From Lactococcus allomyrinae (GTDB lineage: Bacteria > Bacillota > Bacilli > Lactobacillales > Streptococcaceae), in assembly GCF_003627095.1 (NCBI RefSeq), contig NZ_CP032627.1, positions 310,001-374,000 of the forward strand: a stretch of DNA of 64,000 nt, in the 5' to 3' direction. Both the position numbers and the translations under genes were made by a program. Position 1 is the first letter of the stretch, and every line of letters begins with the position of its first letter. Below the pieces are notes generated by a model. The model had not been told where the DNA came from and did no database searches. It was given only the letters and a program-made list of their open reading frames with translations. Of this stretch, positions 54,217 through 62,093 are shown piece by piece.

Positions 54217-55108
54217 ATCTGAGGAATTAGTGGAGAAACATAGGAATAAGAGTAAAGTTTATTGTGCTGAAAAATTAATTTTTGGAGGTGTCAAAGGTTA
54301 TGATGTTTATAATATTTCAGCACCTTTTGAGTTGAATCACCAATTAATTTTGGCGGGACGTGTTGAAGCGCGTGATTCTGAACATTCACAAATTAGATTT
54401 TTTTATCATAAGTCTGGAAATCAGTGGCAACTTATTGAGGAGGCGCAGTCTTTTAATTTGCAAGACCCATTTTTTACAAGAATTGATGAGAAGATTATTT
54501 TAGGTGGTGTAGAAGTTACATTTGATAGCGAGAAAGTATTATACTGGCGAACGATTTTTTATGAGCTGAATGATTTGAAAAAAGCAAAATTGATTTTCTC
54601 AGGACCTATAGGGATGAAAGATATTAGGTTGAGAGAACTTGCTGATGGGAAGATTTTGGTTTTAACTCGTCCTCAAGGAATGAAAGGTGGTCTGGGAAAA
54701 ATTGGTGCTGTTGTTATTGATGATTTAAGCAAACTTTCCATTGATTTACTTGAAAAAGCACCGCTTCTCAAAAATCAATATGTAGATGAGGAGTGGGGAG
54801 GAGCAAACGAGATTCATCTTGTTGGTAATCGAGTTGCTGTTTTAGGGCATATTGGTAGTCGTGATTACTTGGGGAACATCCATTATAGAGCGATGACTTT
54901 TGAACTAGATGAAAATTTTACTGAGATATTAAATCCTAAAATTATTGCTGAACGAAAAGATTTTGTTGCTGGCCCTAGTAAACGTCCAGATTTAATGGAT
55001 GTGGTTTTTAGTGGCGGTCTGATTTTTAAAGAAGATAAAGTTGTGCTTTATGCGGGTACGGGTGATGCTGAAGCTCAAAAATTAGTTATTAATGACCCAT
55101 TTAGATAG
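54209..55108 (+). CDS. DUF1861 family protein
   Basis: The 299-residue protein overlaps the GH13 gene by 8 nt. It has no signal peptide and many short beta-strands with repeated aromatic and Asp residues (FNLQDPFFTRID, EEWGGANEIHLVG, GHIGSRDYLGNIHYRA, FVAGPSKRPDLMDVVFSGG), consistent with a beta-propeller like the GH130/GH32/GH43 folds. DUF1861 members are uncharacterised. Its position between GH13 and GH130 points to handling of the same oligosaccharide. Confidence 0.8.
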   Translation: MFKSEELVEKHRNKSKVYCAEKLIFGGVKGYDVYNISAPFELNHQLILAGRVEARDSEHSQIRFFYHKSGNQWQLIEEAQSFNLQDPFFTRIDEKIILGGVEVTFDSEKVLYWRTIFYELNDLKKAKLIFSGPIGMKDIRLRELADGKILVLTRPQGMKGGLGKIGAVVIDDLSKLSIDLLEKAPLLKNQYVDEEWGGANEIHLVGNRVAVLGHIGSRDYLGNIHYRAMTFELDENFTEILNPKIIAERKDFVAGPSKRPDLMDVVFSGGLIFKEDKVVLYAGTGDAEAQKLVINDPFR

Positions 55109-55117
55109 GAAATGTTT

Positions 55118-56173
55118 ATGAATATTTATCGTTTTGAAGAAAATCCATTAATTACCCCTTTGGATGTGAAGCCATTAAATGAGGGCTATGAGGTAATTGG
55201 GGCATTTAATGCAGGTGTTGCTAAATATAAAAATGAAACTTTGTTGTTGTTGCGCGTGGCGGAGCGACCTGTTTCTGAAGTTGAGGATATTATTAAAGCG
55301 CCTGTTTATGATGTTAAAACAGGAAAGTTAAATACGATATCACTTAGTAAAGATGATGAGCGATATAGTTTTGCAGACCCTAGAATGATTAGTGATAAAG
55401 AGAATATGGACGGTTTTGTTTATCTGACTTCTTTATCCTATATTAGAATTGCAAGGAGTGAGGACGGTCATCATTTTACAATTGATGATGACCCATTTTT
55501 ATTTCCATTTAATGAGTATCAAACTTTTGGTATTGAAGATGCTAGATGTACTCAGATTGGAGATAAATACTATGTGAATTTTACTTCGGTTTCTCCTGTT
55601 GGGGTCTGTGATTCGTTAATTGTTACTGAAGATTTTAAATCTTTTAAGAGTTTGGGAAATATTTTTGCACCAGATAATAAGGATGTTTTGATTTTTCCTG
55701 AGAAGATTAATGGAAGATACTATGCGCTTCACCGTCCAGTATCTAGCAATCTAGGGAAAATGGATATGTGGATTGCATCTAGTCCTGATTTACAATCTTG
55801 GGGGAATCATAAGCATTTGCTTAATACGAGTGAAGAAGATTGGGATAATGGGCGTGTTGGAGGTGGATTGGTTCCTTTAAAGACAGAAAAAGGCTGGCTT
55901 GAAATCTACCATGGTGCAACAAAAGATAATCGCTATTGCATGGGAGCTTTATTGCTTGATTTAGAAAACCCAGCAAAAGTTATTGCAAAGTCTGAGAAGC
56001 CGATTATGATGCCTCTTTTGCCTTACGAAAAAGAAGGGTTCTTTGGTGAAGTGGTGTTTGGATGTGGTGCTGTTGTTGAGGGGGATAAGCTAACGATGTA
56101 TTATGGTGTTGCGGATACTTCAATGGCGGGCTGTGAAATGAGTATTTCAGATATTTTAAATGAATTGTACTAA
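55118..56173 (+). CDS. GH130 family beta-mannoside phosphorylase-like enzyme
   Basis: The 351-residue protein starts at ATG 55118 with AGGA 7 nt upstream; an ATG at 55112 is too close to that site. The GH130 marks are GAFNAGVAKY near 28, SFADPR near 84, and the catalytic-region motif FGIEDAR (Glu140-Asp141-Arg143). GH130 enzymes phosphorolyse beta-mannosides to mannose-1-phosphate; some are hydrolases. The PMM-like and ManA genes that follow fit a phosphorylase. The aglycone sugar is unknown. Confidence 0.88.
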   Translation: MNIYRFEENPLITPLDVKPLNEGYEVIGAFNAGVAKYKNETLLLLRVAERPVSEVEDIIKAPVYDVKTGKLNTISLSKDDERYSFADPRMISDKENMDGFVYLTSLSYIRIARSEDGHHFTIDDDPFLFPFNEYQTFGIEDARCTQIGDKYYVNFTSVSPVGVCDSLIVTEDFKSFKSLGNIFAPDNKDVLIFPEKINGRYYALHRPVSSNLGKMDMWIASSPDLQSWGNHKHLLNTSEEDWDNGRVGGGLVPLKTEKGWLEIYHGATKDNRYCMGALLLDLENPAKVIAKSEKPIMMPLLPYEKEGFFGEVVFGCGAVVEGDKLTMYYGVADTSMAGCEMSISDILNELY

Positions 56174-56238
56174 TCTTACTTTTTATATTGGCGTAGTCAA
56201 AAAGGAGTGGACGGGTTAGTTGTATGTGATTTTATAAG

Positions 56239-56266
56239 CAGTTGCAGTTTTCTGCGACTGTTTTTT
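56239..56266 (+). terminator. Terminator directly before the PMM-like gene
   Basis: CAGTTGCAG (56239-56247) pairs with CTGCGACTG (56252-56260) around TTTT and is followed by six T residues, then at once by the ribosome site GGAGAGG of the next gene. This may attenuate expression of that gene. Confidence 0.75.
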
Positions 56267-56277
56267 GGAGAGGTGAG

Positions 56278-57081
56278 ATGAAAAAAGTTATTGTATTTGA
56301 TCAAGATGATACGATTAATATTACGAAGTTACCGATTGATGAGGAGATGGCTGGATTGCTAAAATGCTTGTTGGATAAATTTCAAGTGTGTATTATGTCC
56401 GGCACAAATTGGGAAGTGATGAGAAAAAATGATATTGAGCCTCTGGTGGAGATAGGTGGAGTTAATTTTGAGAATTATTTTATTATGCCTACTACAGGGA
56501 CACAGTTTTGGCATTATGTTGGAGAAGGACCTTATGTACTTGAGGAAAATCAATTGCTAGAAAATGGCTGGAAGAGAGAATTTGCACATTTTCTTACAGA
56601 AAATCAGGTCACGAAGATTTCTGACGCATTGGAAAAGGCTGCGAGAGCGCTTGGTTATTGGTGCGAATATCCGAAAGGAGAAATCATAGAAAATCGTGGT
56701 TCGCAAGTTACTTTCTCGGCTTTGGGACAATGGGCAGCTCCTGAGGAAAAGTATAAATGGGATAGCGAGATGAAAAAAAGGGAAGAGATTGTTCGCTTGA
56801 TAGAGCCTGCGATGACTCAGCTTGGTGTGCAGGTTGGAATTGGCGGATCGACTAGCATTGATGTGACGCTGCCAGGAATTGATAAGGCTTATGGAATAGC
56901 GCGGTTGATGGAGGAATTGGACGTTGAAAAGAAAGATATTTTATTTTTAGGAGATAAACTGCAGGTTGGTGGGAATGATTACCCTGTGAAAAAGGTGGGA
57001 ATTGATACGATTGAAGTGAGAAACTGTGAAGATACAAAGTGGATACTTCGAGGAATTCTAGGAGTATATGACGTCGTGTGA
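56278..57081 (+). CDS. HAD-IIB phosphomannomutase-like protein
   Basis: The 267-residue protein starts at ATG 56278 (MKKVIVFDQDDT) behind GGAGAGG. It resembles the eukaryotic-type phosphomannomutase branch of the HAD superfamily: Asp8/Asp10 in DQDDT, IMSGTN near 39, ENRGSQVTFSALGQ at 138-151, Lys203, and GDKLQVGGND at 225-234. GDK followed by GGND is the PMM metal motif. It would turn mannose-1-phosphate from the GH130 reaction into mannose-6-phosphate for ManA. A plain phosphatase is the alternative. Confidence 0.78.
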   Translation: MKKVIVFDQDDTINITKLPIDEEMAGLLKCLLDKFQVCIMSGTNWEVMRKNDIEPLVEIGGVNFENYFIMPTTGTQFWHYVGEGPYVLEENQLLENGWKREFAHFLTENQVTKISDALEKAARALGYWCEYPKGEIIENRGSQVTFSALGQWAAPEEKYKWDSEMKKREEIVRLIEPAMTQLGVQVGIGGSTSIDVTLPGIDKAYGIARLMEELDVEKKDILFLGDKLQVGGNDYPVKKVGIDTIEVRNCEDTKWILRGILGVYDVV

Positions 57082-57084
57082 AAG

Positions 57085-57113
57085 TTGTATAGAAAAATTT
57101 TTCGTGATATAAT
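57085..57113 (+). promoter_or_regulatory. manA promoter
   Basis: TTGTAT (57085-57090), 17-bp spacer, extended -10 TGATATAAT (TATAAT 57108-57113). A second TATAAT near 57230 (TGCTATAAT) lies closer to manA. The roughly 160-nt leader between has no ORF. Confidence 0.65.
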
Positions 57114-57278
57114 GAACTAAAATATGTTGGTTTACTTTAGAGTCAGTTACATATTGAGTTAATGTAAGCTGCATATCAGCTATTTGGTGTATTTTATGCA
57201 TTATGTAGAAGATGAAATGTCGGTTTTTGCTATAATTTTTATGGCAAATGTACTATTTTTATGAAAAGGTGTATAAGT

Positions 57279-58226
57279 ATGAAGGAACCATTATTTTTGG
57301 ACTCAGTGTTGCAAGAAAAAATCTGGGGTGGCGATCATTTAAAGGCATTTGGTTATGATTTACCATCAGATAAAATTGGTGAGTATTGGGCGATTTCCGC
57401 TCACCCACATGGAGTTTCAACGATTGCTAATGGTGAATTTAAAGGACAAAAACTAGATGAGCTTTATGCGACTCATCGTGAGTTGTTTGGAAATAGCGAA
57501 AAAGAAGTTTTTCCTTTGCTGACAAAAATTTTGGATGCTAATGATTGGCTGTCAGTACAAGTCCACCCCGATGATGAATATGGACAAAAGCATGAGGGAG
57601 AGCTTGGAAAGACTGAATGTTGGTATATTATCTCGGCAGAACCAGATGCAGAGATTATCTATGGTCATAATGCGAAATCGCGCGAAGAATTGGCAGAGAT
57701 GATCAAGGCGGGAGATTGGGAACATTTATTACGTAAAGTAAAAGTGAAAACGGGAGATTTCTTCCATGTGCCTTCTGGTACAATGCACGCGATTGGTAGT
57801 GGGATTGTGATTCTTGAAACACAACAATCTTCAGATACAACGTATCGTGTTTATGACTTTGACCGTCGTGACGATCAAGGAAATTTACGTGAGTTGCATA
57901 TTCAACAGTCAATTGATGTGTTGAATGTTCCTGGAAATCAAGTGCCTGAAAATCAAGTGAAAACAGAGCATTTCACTGAAGCCGATATCACAACTTTAGT
58001 GAAGTCAGACTTTTTTGATGTCTATAAATGGGTCATTCATGGAAGCCATAATTTCAAGAAAACTGCGCCTTATACTTTGGTGTCAGTGCTTGATGGTAAG
58101 GGACAAATTTCTGTCAGTGGAAAACTCTATCCGCTGACCAAAGGGAATCATTTCATTTTGCCAAGCACTGTTGAAAACTGGGCTTTGTCAGGAAATATGG
58201 AATTAATCGCAAGTAATCCAGAATAG
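57279..58226 (+). CDS. manA: Mannose-6-phosphate isomerase, class I
   Basis: The 315-residue zinc enzyme interconverts mannose-6-P and fructose-6-P. The start at ATG 57279 (MKEPLFLDS) fits AAAAGGTG upstream, rather than 57261. It shows WGGDHL near 16, the zinc-site motif VQVHPDDEYG near 92, GKTECWYII near 109, and VPSGTMHAIG near 167. It completes the mannose route begun by GH130 and the PMM-like protein, but has its own promoter, so it may also serve PTS-imported mannose and sugar-nucleotide synthesis. Confidence 0.95.
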   Translation: MKEPLFLDSVLQEKIWGGDHLKAFGYDLPSDKIGEYWAISAHPHGVSTIANGEFKGQKLDELYATHRELFGNSEKEVFPLLTKILDANDWLSVQVHPDDEYGQKHEGELGKTECWYIISAEPDAEIIYGHNAKSREELAEMIKAGDWEHLLRKVKVKTGDFFHVPSGTMHAIGSGIVILETQQSSDTTYRVYDFDRRDDQGNLRELHIQQSIDVLNVPGNQVPENQVKTEHFTEADITTLVKSDFFDVYKWVIHGSHNFKKTAPYTLVSVLDGKGQISVSGKLYPLTKGNHFILPSTVENWALSGNMELIASNPE

Positions 58227-58445
58227 GTTGTTGGGATGAAGTGTGGAGATGGTATTATAACAGTTATTCTATGTTATCTGTTTACTATCTCTGAAACAGG
58301 TAGAACTTGCAAGATAAAAAGGCGTGCACTTCATGTGTCATTCTGTGAATGCTTTCTGTTTGTTTCTCTTACTTCGTTGTCCGTTTTCTCTGGTCGCTGA
58401 AGCGACGGATAAAAAAGCAGACTAATTGAAGTTGTCATTAATAAT

Positions 58446-58487
58446 AAAATCACTGACAGGATGATTGATTTTCTGTCAGTGATTTTT
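58446..58487 (+). terminator. manA terminator built from an octamer pair
   Basis: AAAATCACTGACAG (58446-58459) pairs perfectly over 14 bp with CTGTCAGTGATTTT (58473-58486), followed by T residues. The stem contains ACTGACAG and CTGTCAGT. Confidence 0.8.
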
Positions 58488-58592
58488 CGTTTCTGTCAGC
58501 ACTGGATGAAGAAAAAGAGTTTAAAAGTTTATAGTCTGTCATTGCTTTCTGTAGTAAATAATGTTCAGGCAGCGCTTACAGACTGTTTTTAC

Positions 58593-58621
58593 TTGCAAAA
58601 GGATTTGAAAAATAATATAAT
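58593..58621 (+). promoter_or_regulatory. fab operon promoter upstream of fabT
   Basis: TTGCAA (58593-58598), 17-bp spacer, TATAAT (58616-58621). It is followed by the dyads GCTAGTT/AACTAGC (58677-58697) and GTTCG/CGAAC (58716-58737), which could be operators. The published TTTGATTATCAAA-type FabT site is not seen exactly. Confidence 0.65.
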
Positions 58622-58757
58622 TTGATACAGAAAATGATTTGCAATATAAAAATAATTAATAGAGCTATTTTACTGCGCTAGTTTCACTTTAACTAGCATA
58701 GTGTATATTAATCGTGTTCGTAAGACAAACTTCGAACTAACCAAAAAGGAATAACAG

Positions 58758-59198
58758 ATGAAAACAGATTTCGACAAGGTAAATGAATGGCTGATTCAAC
58801 TCTTCCATGATTTTATGATTCTTGAAGAACAATTTCTCAAAGAGTCGACGTATTCAGATGTGACGGTAAAAGAGCTACAGATTTTGACTTTGGTGCATAC
58901 ATTGGGCACAGCTCGTGCGACAGATATTGCTAAAAATCAAAAATTGGCTTTATCTACAATTACGATTACACTCAATCGTTTGGAAGATAAGGGTTATATT
59001 GAGCGCAAACGTTCAACTTCTGACCGTCGTGTGACGCACATTGCACTTACAGAAAAGGGTGACAAACTTTGTGCGACACATCGTGAATTTTTCCATGGTA
59101 TCACAGATAATCTTTTTGATAGTGTGTATGGAACAACTGAAAATAAGCTGGCTGGCGAACTCGCCGCTTTGCATAATTCTTTGGAGAATATGAAATAA
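58758..59198 (+). CDS. fabT: MarR-family repressor of fatty acid synthesis (FabT)
   Basis: The 146-residue winged-helix regulator has the MarR recognition helix ([21 protein letters not shown], about 61-81) and wing ([19 protein letters not shown]). FabT represses fab genes when bound to acyl-ACP. It is the first gene of the fab cluster, as in streptococci and lactococci, and its stop overlaps the fabH start. AAAAGGAATA is the ribosome site. Confidence 0.93.
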   Translation: MKTDFDKVNEWLIQLFHDFMILEEQFLKESTYSDVTVKELQILTLVHTLGTARATDIAKNQKLALSTITITLNRLEDKGYIERKRSTSDRRVTHIALTEKGDKLCATHREFFHGITDNLFDSVYGTTENKLAGELAALHNSLENMK

Positions 59199-60175
59199 TG
59201 ACTTTTGCGAAAATCACGCAAGTGGCCCATAGTGTGCCAAAAAAAGTAGTATCTAATGATGACTTATCAAAAATCATGGATACTAATGACGAATGGATAT
59301 ACAGCCGAACAGGAATAAAAAATCGACACATTTCAACTGGAGAAAATACTTCTGATTTGGCTGCTGATGTTGCGCAAAAGTTACTGACAAAGGCTTCTGT
59401 CAGTGCTGACAGTATTGATTTTATCATTGTAGCAACTATTACACCAGACTCACTTATGCCCTCAACGGCAGCAAGAGTTCAAGCAAAAATCGGTGCAATC
59501 AATGCTTTTGCTTATGACTTAACGGCTGCTTGTTCGGGCTTTGTTTTTGCATTATCAACTGCTGAAAAGTTGTTGGCATCAGGAAGTTACAAGCGAGGAA
59601 TTGTGATTGGTGCGGAAGTATTTTCAAAAATCATGGATTGGTCTGACCGCTCAACAGCTGTACTCTTTGGAGATGGTGCTGGTGGGGTACTTCTTGAGAA
59701 TACAGGAACTCAACCTCTGATTATTGGTGAAAAACTTCAAACGGATGGTTCTCGTGGCGACAGCCTTTTGTCAGGACTGACAGACATCAATACCCCTTTT
59801 GCTACTGTAAATTATGAAAGTAAAAGTTTAAGTATGGAAGGGCGAGCAATTTTTGATTTTGCGGTCAGAGATGTTCCTAAAAATATCAAAACTACTTTGG
59901 AAGAAGCACAAATTTCTTCAGAAGAAATTGACTTTTATTTACTTCATCAAGCTAATTCAAGAATTCTTGACAAAATGGCTAAAAAACTAGGCGTAGAGCG
60001 CTCTAAATTCCTTCAAAATATGCAAGAATATGGCAATACTTCGGCAGCAAGTATCCCTCTATTGTTGTCAGAATCAGTAAAAAATGGTATATTTACTTTG
60101 GACGGTAAAACTAAGATTGTCCTGACAGGATTTGGTGGTGGCCTCACATGGGGAACAACAATTATCAATCTTTGA
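59198..60175 (+). CDS. fabH: 3-oxoacyl-ACP synthase III (FabH)
   Basis: The 325-residue condensing enzyme starts fatty acid chains from acetyl-CoA and malonyl-ACP. It shows the catalytic Cys in [12 protein letters not shown] near 112, His in [11 protein letters not shown] near 249, Asn in [11 protein letters not shown] near 279, and the GFGGGLTWG end. It overlaps fabT by 1 nt. Octamers are embedded near 59393 and 59775. Confidence 0.96.
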   Translation: MTFAKITQVAHSVPKKVVSNDDLSKIMDTNDEWIYSRTGIKNRHISTGENTSDLAADVAQKLLTKASVSADSIDFIIVATITPDSLMPSTAARVQAKIGAINAFAYDLTAACSGFVFALSTAEKLLASGSYKRGIVIGAEVFSKIMDWSDRSTAVLFGDGAGGVLLENTGTQPLIIGEKLQTDGSRGDSLLSGLTDINTPFATVNYESKSLSMEGRAIFDFAVRDVPKNIKTTLEEAQISSEEIDFYLLHQANSRILDKMAKKLGVERSKFLQNMQEYGNTSAASIPLLLSESVKNGIFTLDGKTKIVLTGFGGGLTWGTTIINL

Positions 60176-60177
60176 AA

Positions 60178-60240
60178 CTTCTGTCAGTGTACTGACAGAC
60201 TAAAAAATTACTGACAGAAAAAGATTAGTTCTGTCAGTGA
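60178..60240. repeat. Octamer cluster after fabH
   Basis: Four exact copies lie in about 60 bp: CTGTCAGT, ACTGACAG, ACTGACAG, CTGTCAGT, forming two possible nested hairpins between fabH and acpP. They may work as a terminator or mRNA boundary. Confidence 0.65.
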
Positions 60241-60269
60241 ACATTATTAACGGTTATACTCCGCACATA

Positions 60270-60300
60270 GCGGCTATAATATAAATATTTTCACTCACTA
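60270..60300 (+). promoter_or_regulatory. Possible acpP promoter
   Basis: TATAAT (60275-60280) lies 35 bp ahead of acpP, with a CCGC-ACATA-GCGG dyad (about 60260-60273) over the spacer. The -35 (GGTTAT at 17 bp) is weak. An internal promoter would fit the high demand for ACP. Confidence 0.45.
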
Positions 60301-60314
60301 AAGGAGAAAAAATC

Positions 60315-60536
60315 ATGGCAGTATTTGAAAAAGTACAAGATATCATCGCAGATGAACTCGGAAAAGATAAAGAAGAAGTAACACTCGAAACTTCATTTGA
60401 AGAGCTTGACGCTGATTCACTTGACCTTTTCCAAATCATCAACGACATCGAAGACGAATTCGACGTTGAAGTTGATACAGAAGCAGATATGAAAACAGTT
60501 GCTGACCTCGTAAAATACGTAGAAGACAACAAATAA
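60315..60536 (+). CDS. acpP: Acyl carrier protein
   Basis: The 73-residue acidic helical protein carries growing acyl chains on a phosphopantetheine attached to Ser in DADSLDLFQ near 35-43. CTAAAGGAG is a strong ribosome site. It lies between fabH and fabD; in streptococci fabK follows here, but no enoyl reductase gene is present in this window. Confidence 0.96.
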   Translation: MAVFEKVQDIIADELGKDKEEVTLETSFEELDADSLDLFQIINDIEDEFDVEVDTEADMKTVADLVKYVEDNK

Positions 60537-60834
60537 TTGGGAACGGGGGTGAGAGGTTTGCAAGGAAAATACTTTCTTTTGCGACTTTCGCCCCTTCTTT
60601 CATTGTCTATAATGATTCAAAATTATAGCATGGAAGACTGAGCTTAGATGCTTAGTGATTGTCTTTCATATTTATGAAAATGTCATTTTTTTTATAAAAA
60701 AAACATTTTATAATACTAATAACTAATACTGTTTAACTTTTTTAAACAGAATCAGTACAACTCCACAAGAGAAAAATATAAGGAAGACACAAAATTTATC
60801 ATAAAAATTAAAATTAAATTTTGTGAAATTAATT
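60537..60834. other. acpP-fabD gap with promoter-like and hairpin elements
   Basis: There is no gene. AAAATGT/ACATTTT arms (about 60678-60713), a following TATAAT, and the hairpin CTGTTTAA/TTAAACAG (about 60729-60749) suggest a leader. AAGGAAG (60780-60786) is followed by the inverted repeat CACAAAATTT (60788-60797) / AAATTTTGTG (60816-60825), then fabD at 60835. Confidence 0.55.
60788..60825 (+). promoter_or_regulatory. Hairpin between the Shine-Dalgarno and start of fabD
   Basis: Perfect 10-bp arms CACAAAATTT and AAATTTTGTG with an 18-nt loop separate AAGGAAG (60780-60786) from the ATG at 60835. If folded, the hairpin brings the two to about 10 nt apart. It could also be a protein operator. 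Confidence 0.5.
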
Positions 60835-61755
60835 ATGACTAAAACAGCCTTTTTATTCTCGGGTCAGGGCGCGCAAAAGCTCGGTATGGCTCGTGATTTA
60901 TATGAAAAATATGATATCGTTAAATCAACATTTAATCGTGCAAGCGAACTTCTTGGCTACGATTTGCGTGCGCTCATTGATAACGATGAAATAAAATTAA
61001 ACGAAACAAAATATACTCAGCCAGCAATCTTGACCACATCGGTTGCTATTCTTCGCCTCCTTTCTGAAAATGGTATTAAACCAGATATTGTTGCAGGGCT
61101 TAGTCTTGGCGAATACTCTGCATTGGTTGCATCAGGTGCACTTTCTTTTGAAGACGCCGTTATCCTTGTTTCAAAGCGTGGACAATACATGACCGAGGCA
61201 GCACCAACAGGTTCAGGAAAAATGGTTGCAGTAATGAATACCGAAAGTACACTGATTGAAGAAACTTGTCAAAAAGCAAGTCAATACGGTATTGTTAGTC
61301 CTGCAAACTATAATACCCCAGGACAAATTGTCATCGGTGGCGAAGTTGCTGCAGTAGATGCAGCAGTCAGTTTGCTTAAAGAAGCAGGCGTTCGTAAAAT
61401 GATTGAGCTTAAAGTCTCAGGCCCTTTCCATACGACAATTCTCAAACCAGCTTCTGAAAAATTAGCAAAAGAGCTTTCAAATGTAGAATTTACTAAATTT
61501 GAACTCCCATTGATTTCAAACACAACAGCAAAAGTGATGAAAAATGAAGAGGTGAAAGCACTTCTCACTCGTCAAGTGATGGAGCCTGTTCGTTTCTACG
61601 AGTCAATTCATACCATGCGAACCTTAGGTGTTGAGCGATTTATAGAAGTCGGACCAGGTAGAGTGCTCTCAGGTTTCATTAAAAAAATAGATAAAACAGC
61701 TAATTTTACAAATGTAGAAGATTTAGCAAGTTTTGAAGCATTGATTCATGATTAA
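60835..61755 (+). CDS. fabD: Malonyl-CoA:ACP transacylase (FabD)
   Basis: The 306-residue enzyme loads malonate onto ACP. The ATG at 60835 (MTKTAFLFSGQGAQ) is preferred to a GTG at 60823. It shows the nucleophile Ser in GLSLGEYSAL near 92, an Arg near 117, and His in SGPFHTTIL near 201. The usual GHSLGE is GLSLGE here, as in other Firmicutes. No ribosome site lies at normal distance from the start; see the hairpin entry. Confidence 0.95.
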   Translation: MTKTAFLFSGQGAQKLGMARDLYEKYDIVKSTFNRASELLGYDLRALIDNDEIKLNETKYTQPAILTTSVAILRLLSENGIKPDIVAGLSLGEYSALVASGALSFEDAVILVSKRGQYMTEAAPTGSGKMVAVMNTESTLIEETCQKASQYGIVSPANYNTPGQIVIGGEVAAVDAAVSLLKEAGVRKMIELKVSGPFHTTILKPASEKLAKELSNVEFTKFELPLISNTTAKVMKNEEVKALLTRQVMEPVRFYESIHTMRTLGVERFIEVGPGRVLSGFIKKIDKTANFTNVEDLASFEALIHD

Positions 61756-61906
61756 AAGAAATCTTAGAATCATCGCAATTGCTATTATCCTACTGGGTGG
61801 TGCAGGACTAGTTTTTAGCAAGGTCAATACGATGATTTGGTATATTAGTGCAGTTGTCGCTCTTTTGGGGTATCTTGTGATGGCAAAAGCAGAGAAGAAA
61901 AAATAA
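61748..61906 (+). CDS. Small membrane protein overlapping fabD end, 52 residues
   Basis: An ATG at 61748 inside the last codons of fabD (8-nt overlap, another frame) opens 52 codons to TAA at 61904-61906. The product starts with a basic MIKRNLR, has two hydrophobic segments (about 8-23 and 29-46) and ends with a Lys-rich tail, a plausible two-helix inner-membrane protein. The overlap suggests translational coupling. I recognise no family. It could couple fatty acid synthesis with the membrane, but that is speculation. Confidence 0.65.
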   Translation: MIKRNLRIIAIAIILLGGAGLVFSKVNTMIWYISAVVALLGYLVMAKAEKKK

Positions 61907-62093
61907 GTTTGGACTACGAGTGCGCTAGCTAATTCATTATAAAAATTAACAATGAATTGACTAGTATAGTTTAAAAACTCAAGTGTCATTCTTTGCAAAC
62001 GATGCACGAAGTTTATATCTTAGCACTGTCCTTGTGGCATGAAGTTACATGGTGATGTCAATCTGTTTTTTCAGAGATAAAATAGGGAGAAAT
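61907..62093. repeat. Mosaic intergenic repeat before fabG
   Basis: It shares GTGGCATGA (62034-62042) and GTCAATCTGTT (62057-62067) with 27143-27192 in the same order. There is no gene. The repeat lies inside the fab operon. Confidence 0.55.

Larger units (their letters stand above)
58227..58757. other. Intergenic region manA-fabT
   Basis: No gene is seen. It contains a mosaic-type hairpin GTCGC-TGAA-GCGAC near 58395, a terminator made of an octamer pair (58446-58487), the fabT promoter (58593-58621), and two dyads before fabT: GCTAGTT/AACTAGC (58677-58697) and GTTCG/CGAAC (58716-58737). Confidence 0.6.
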
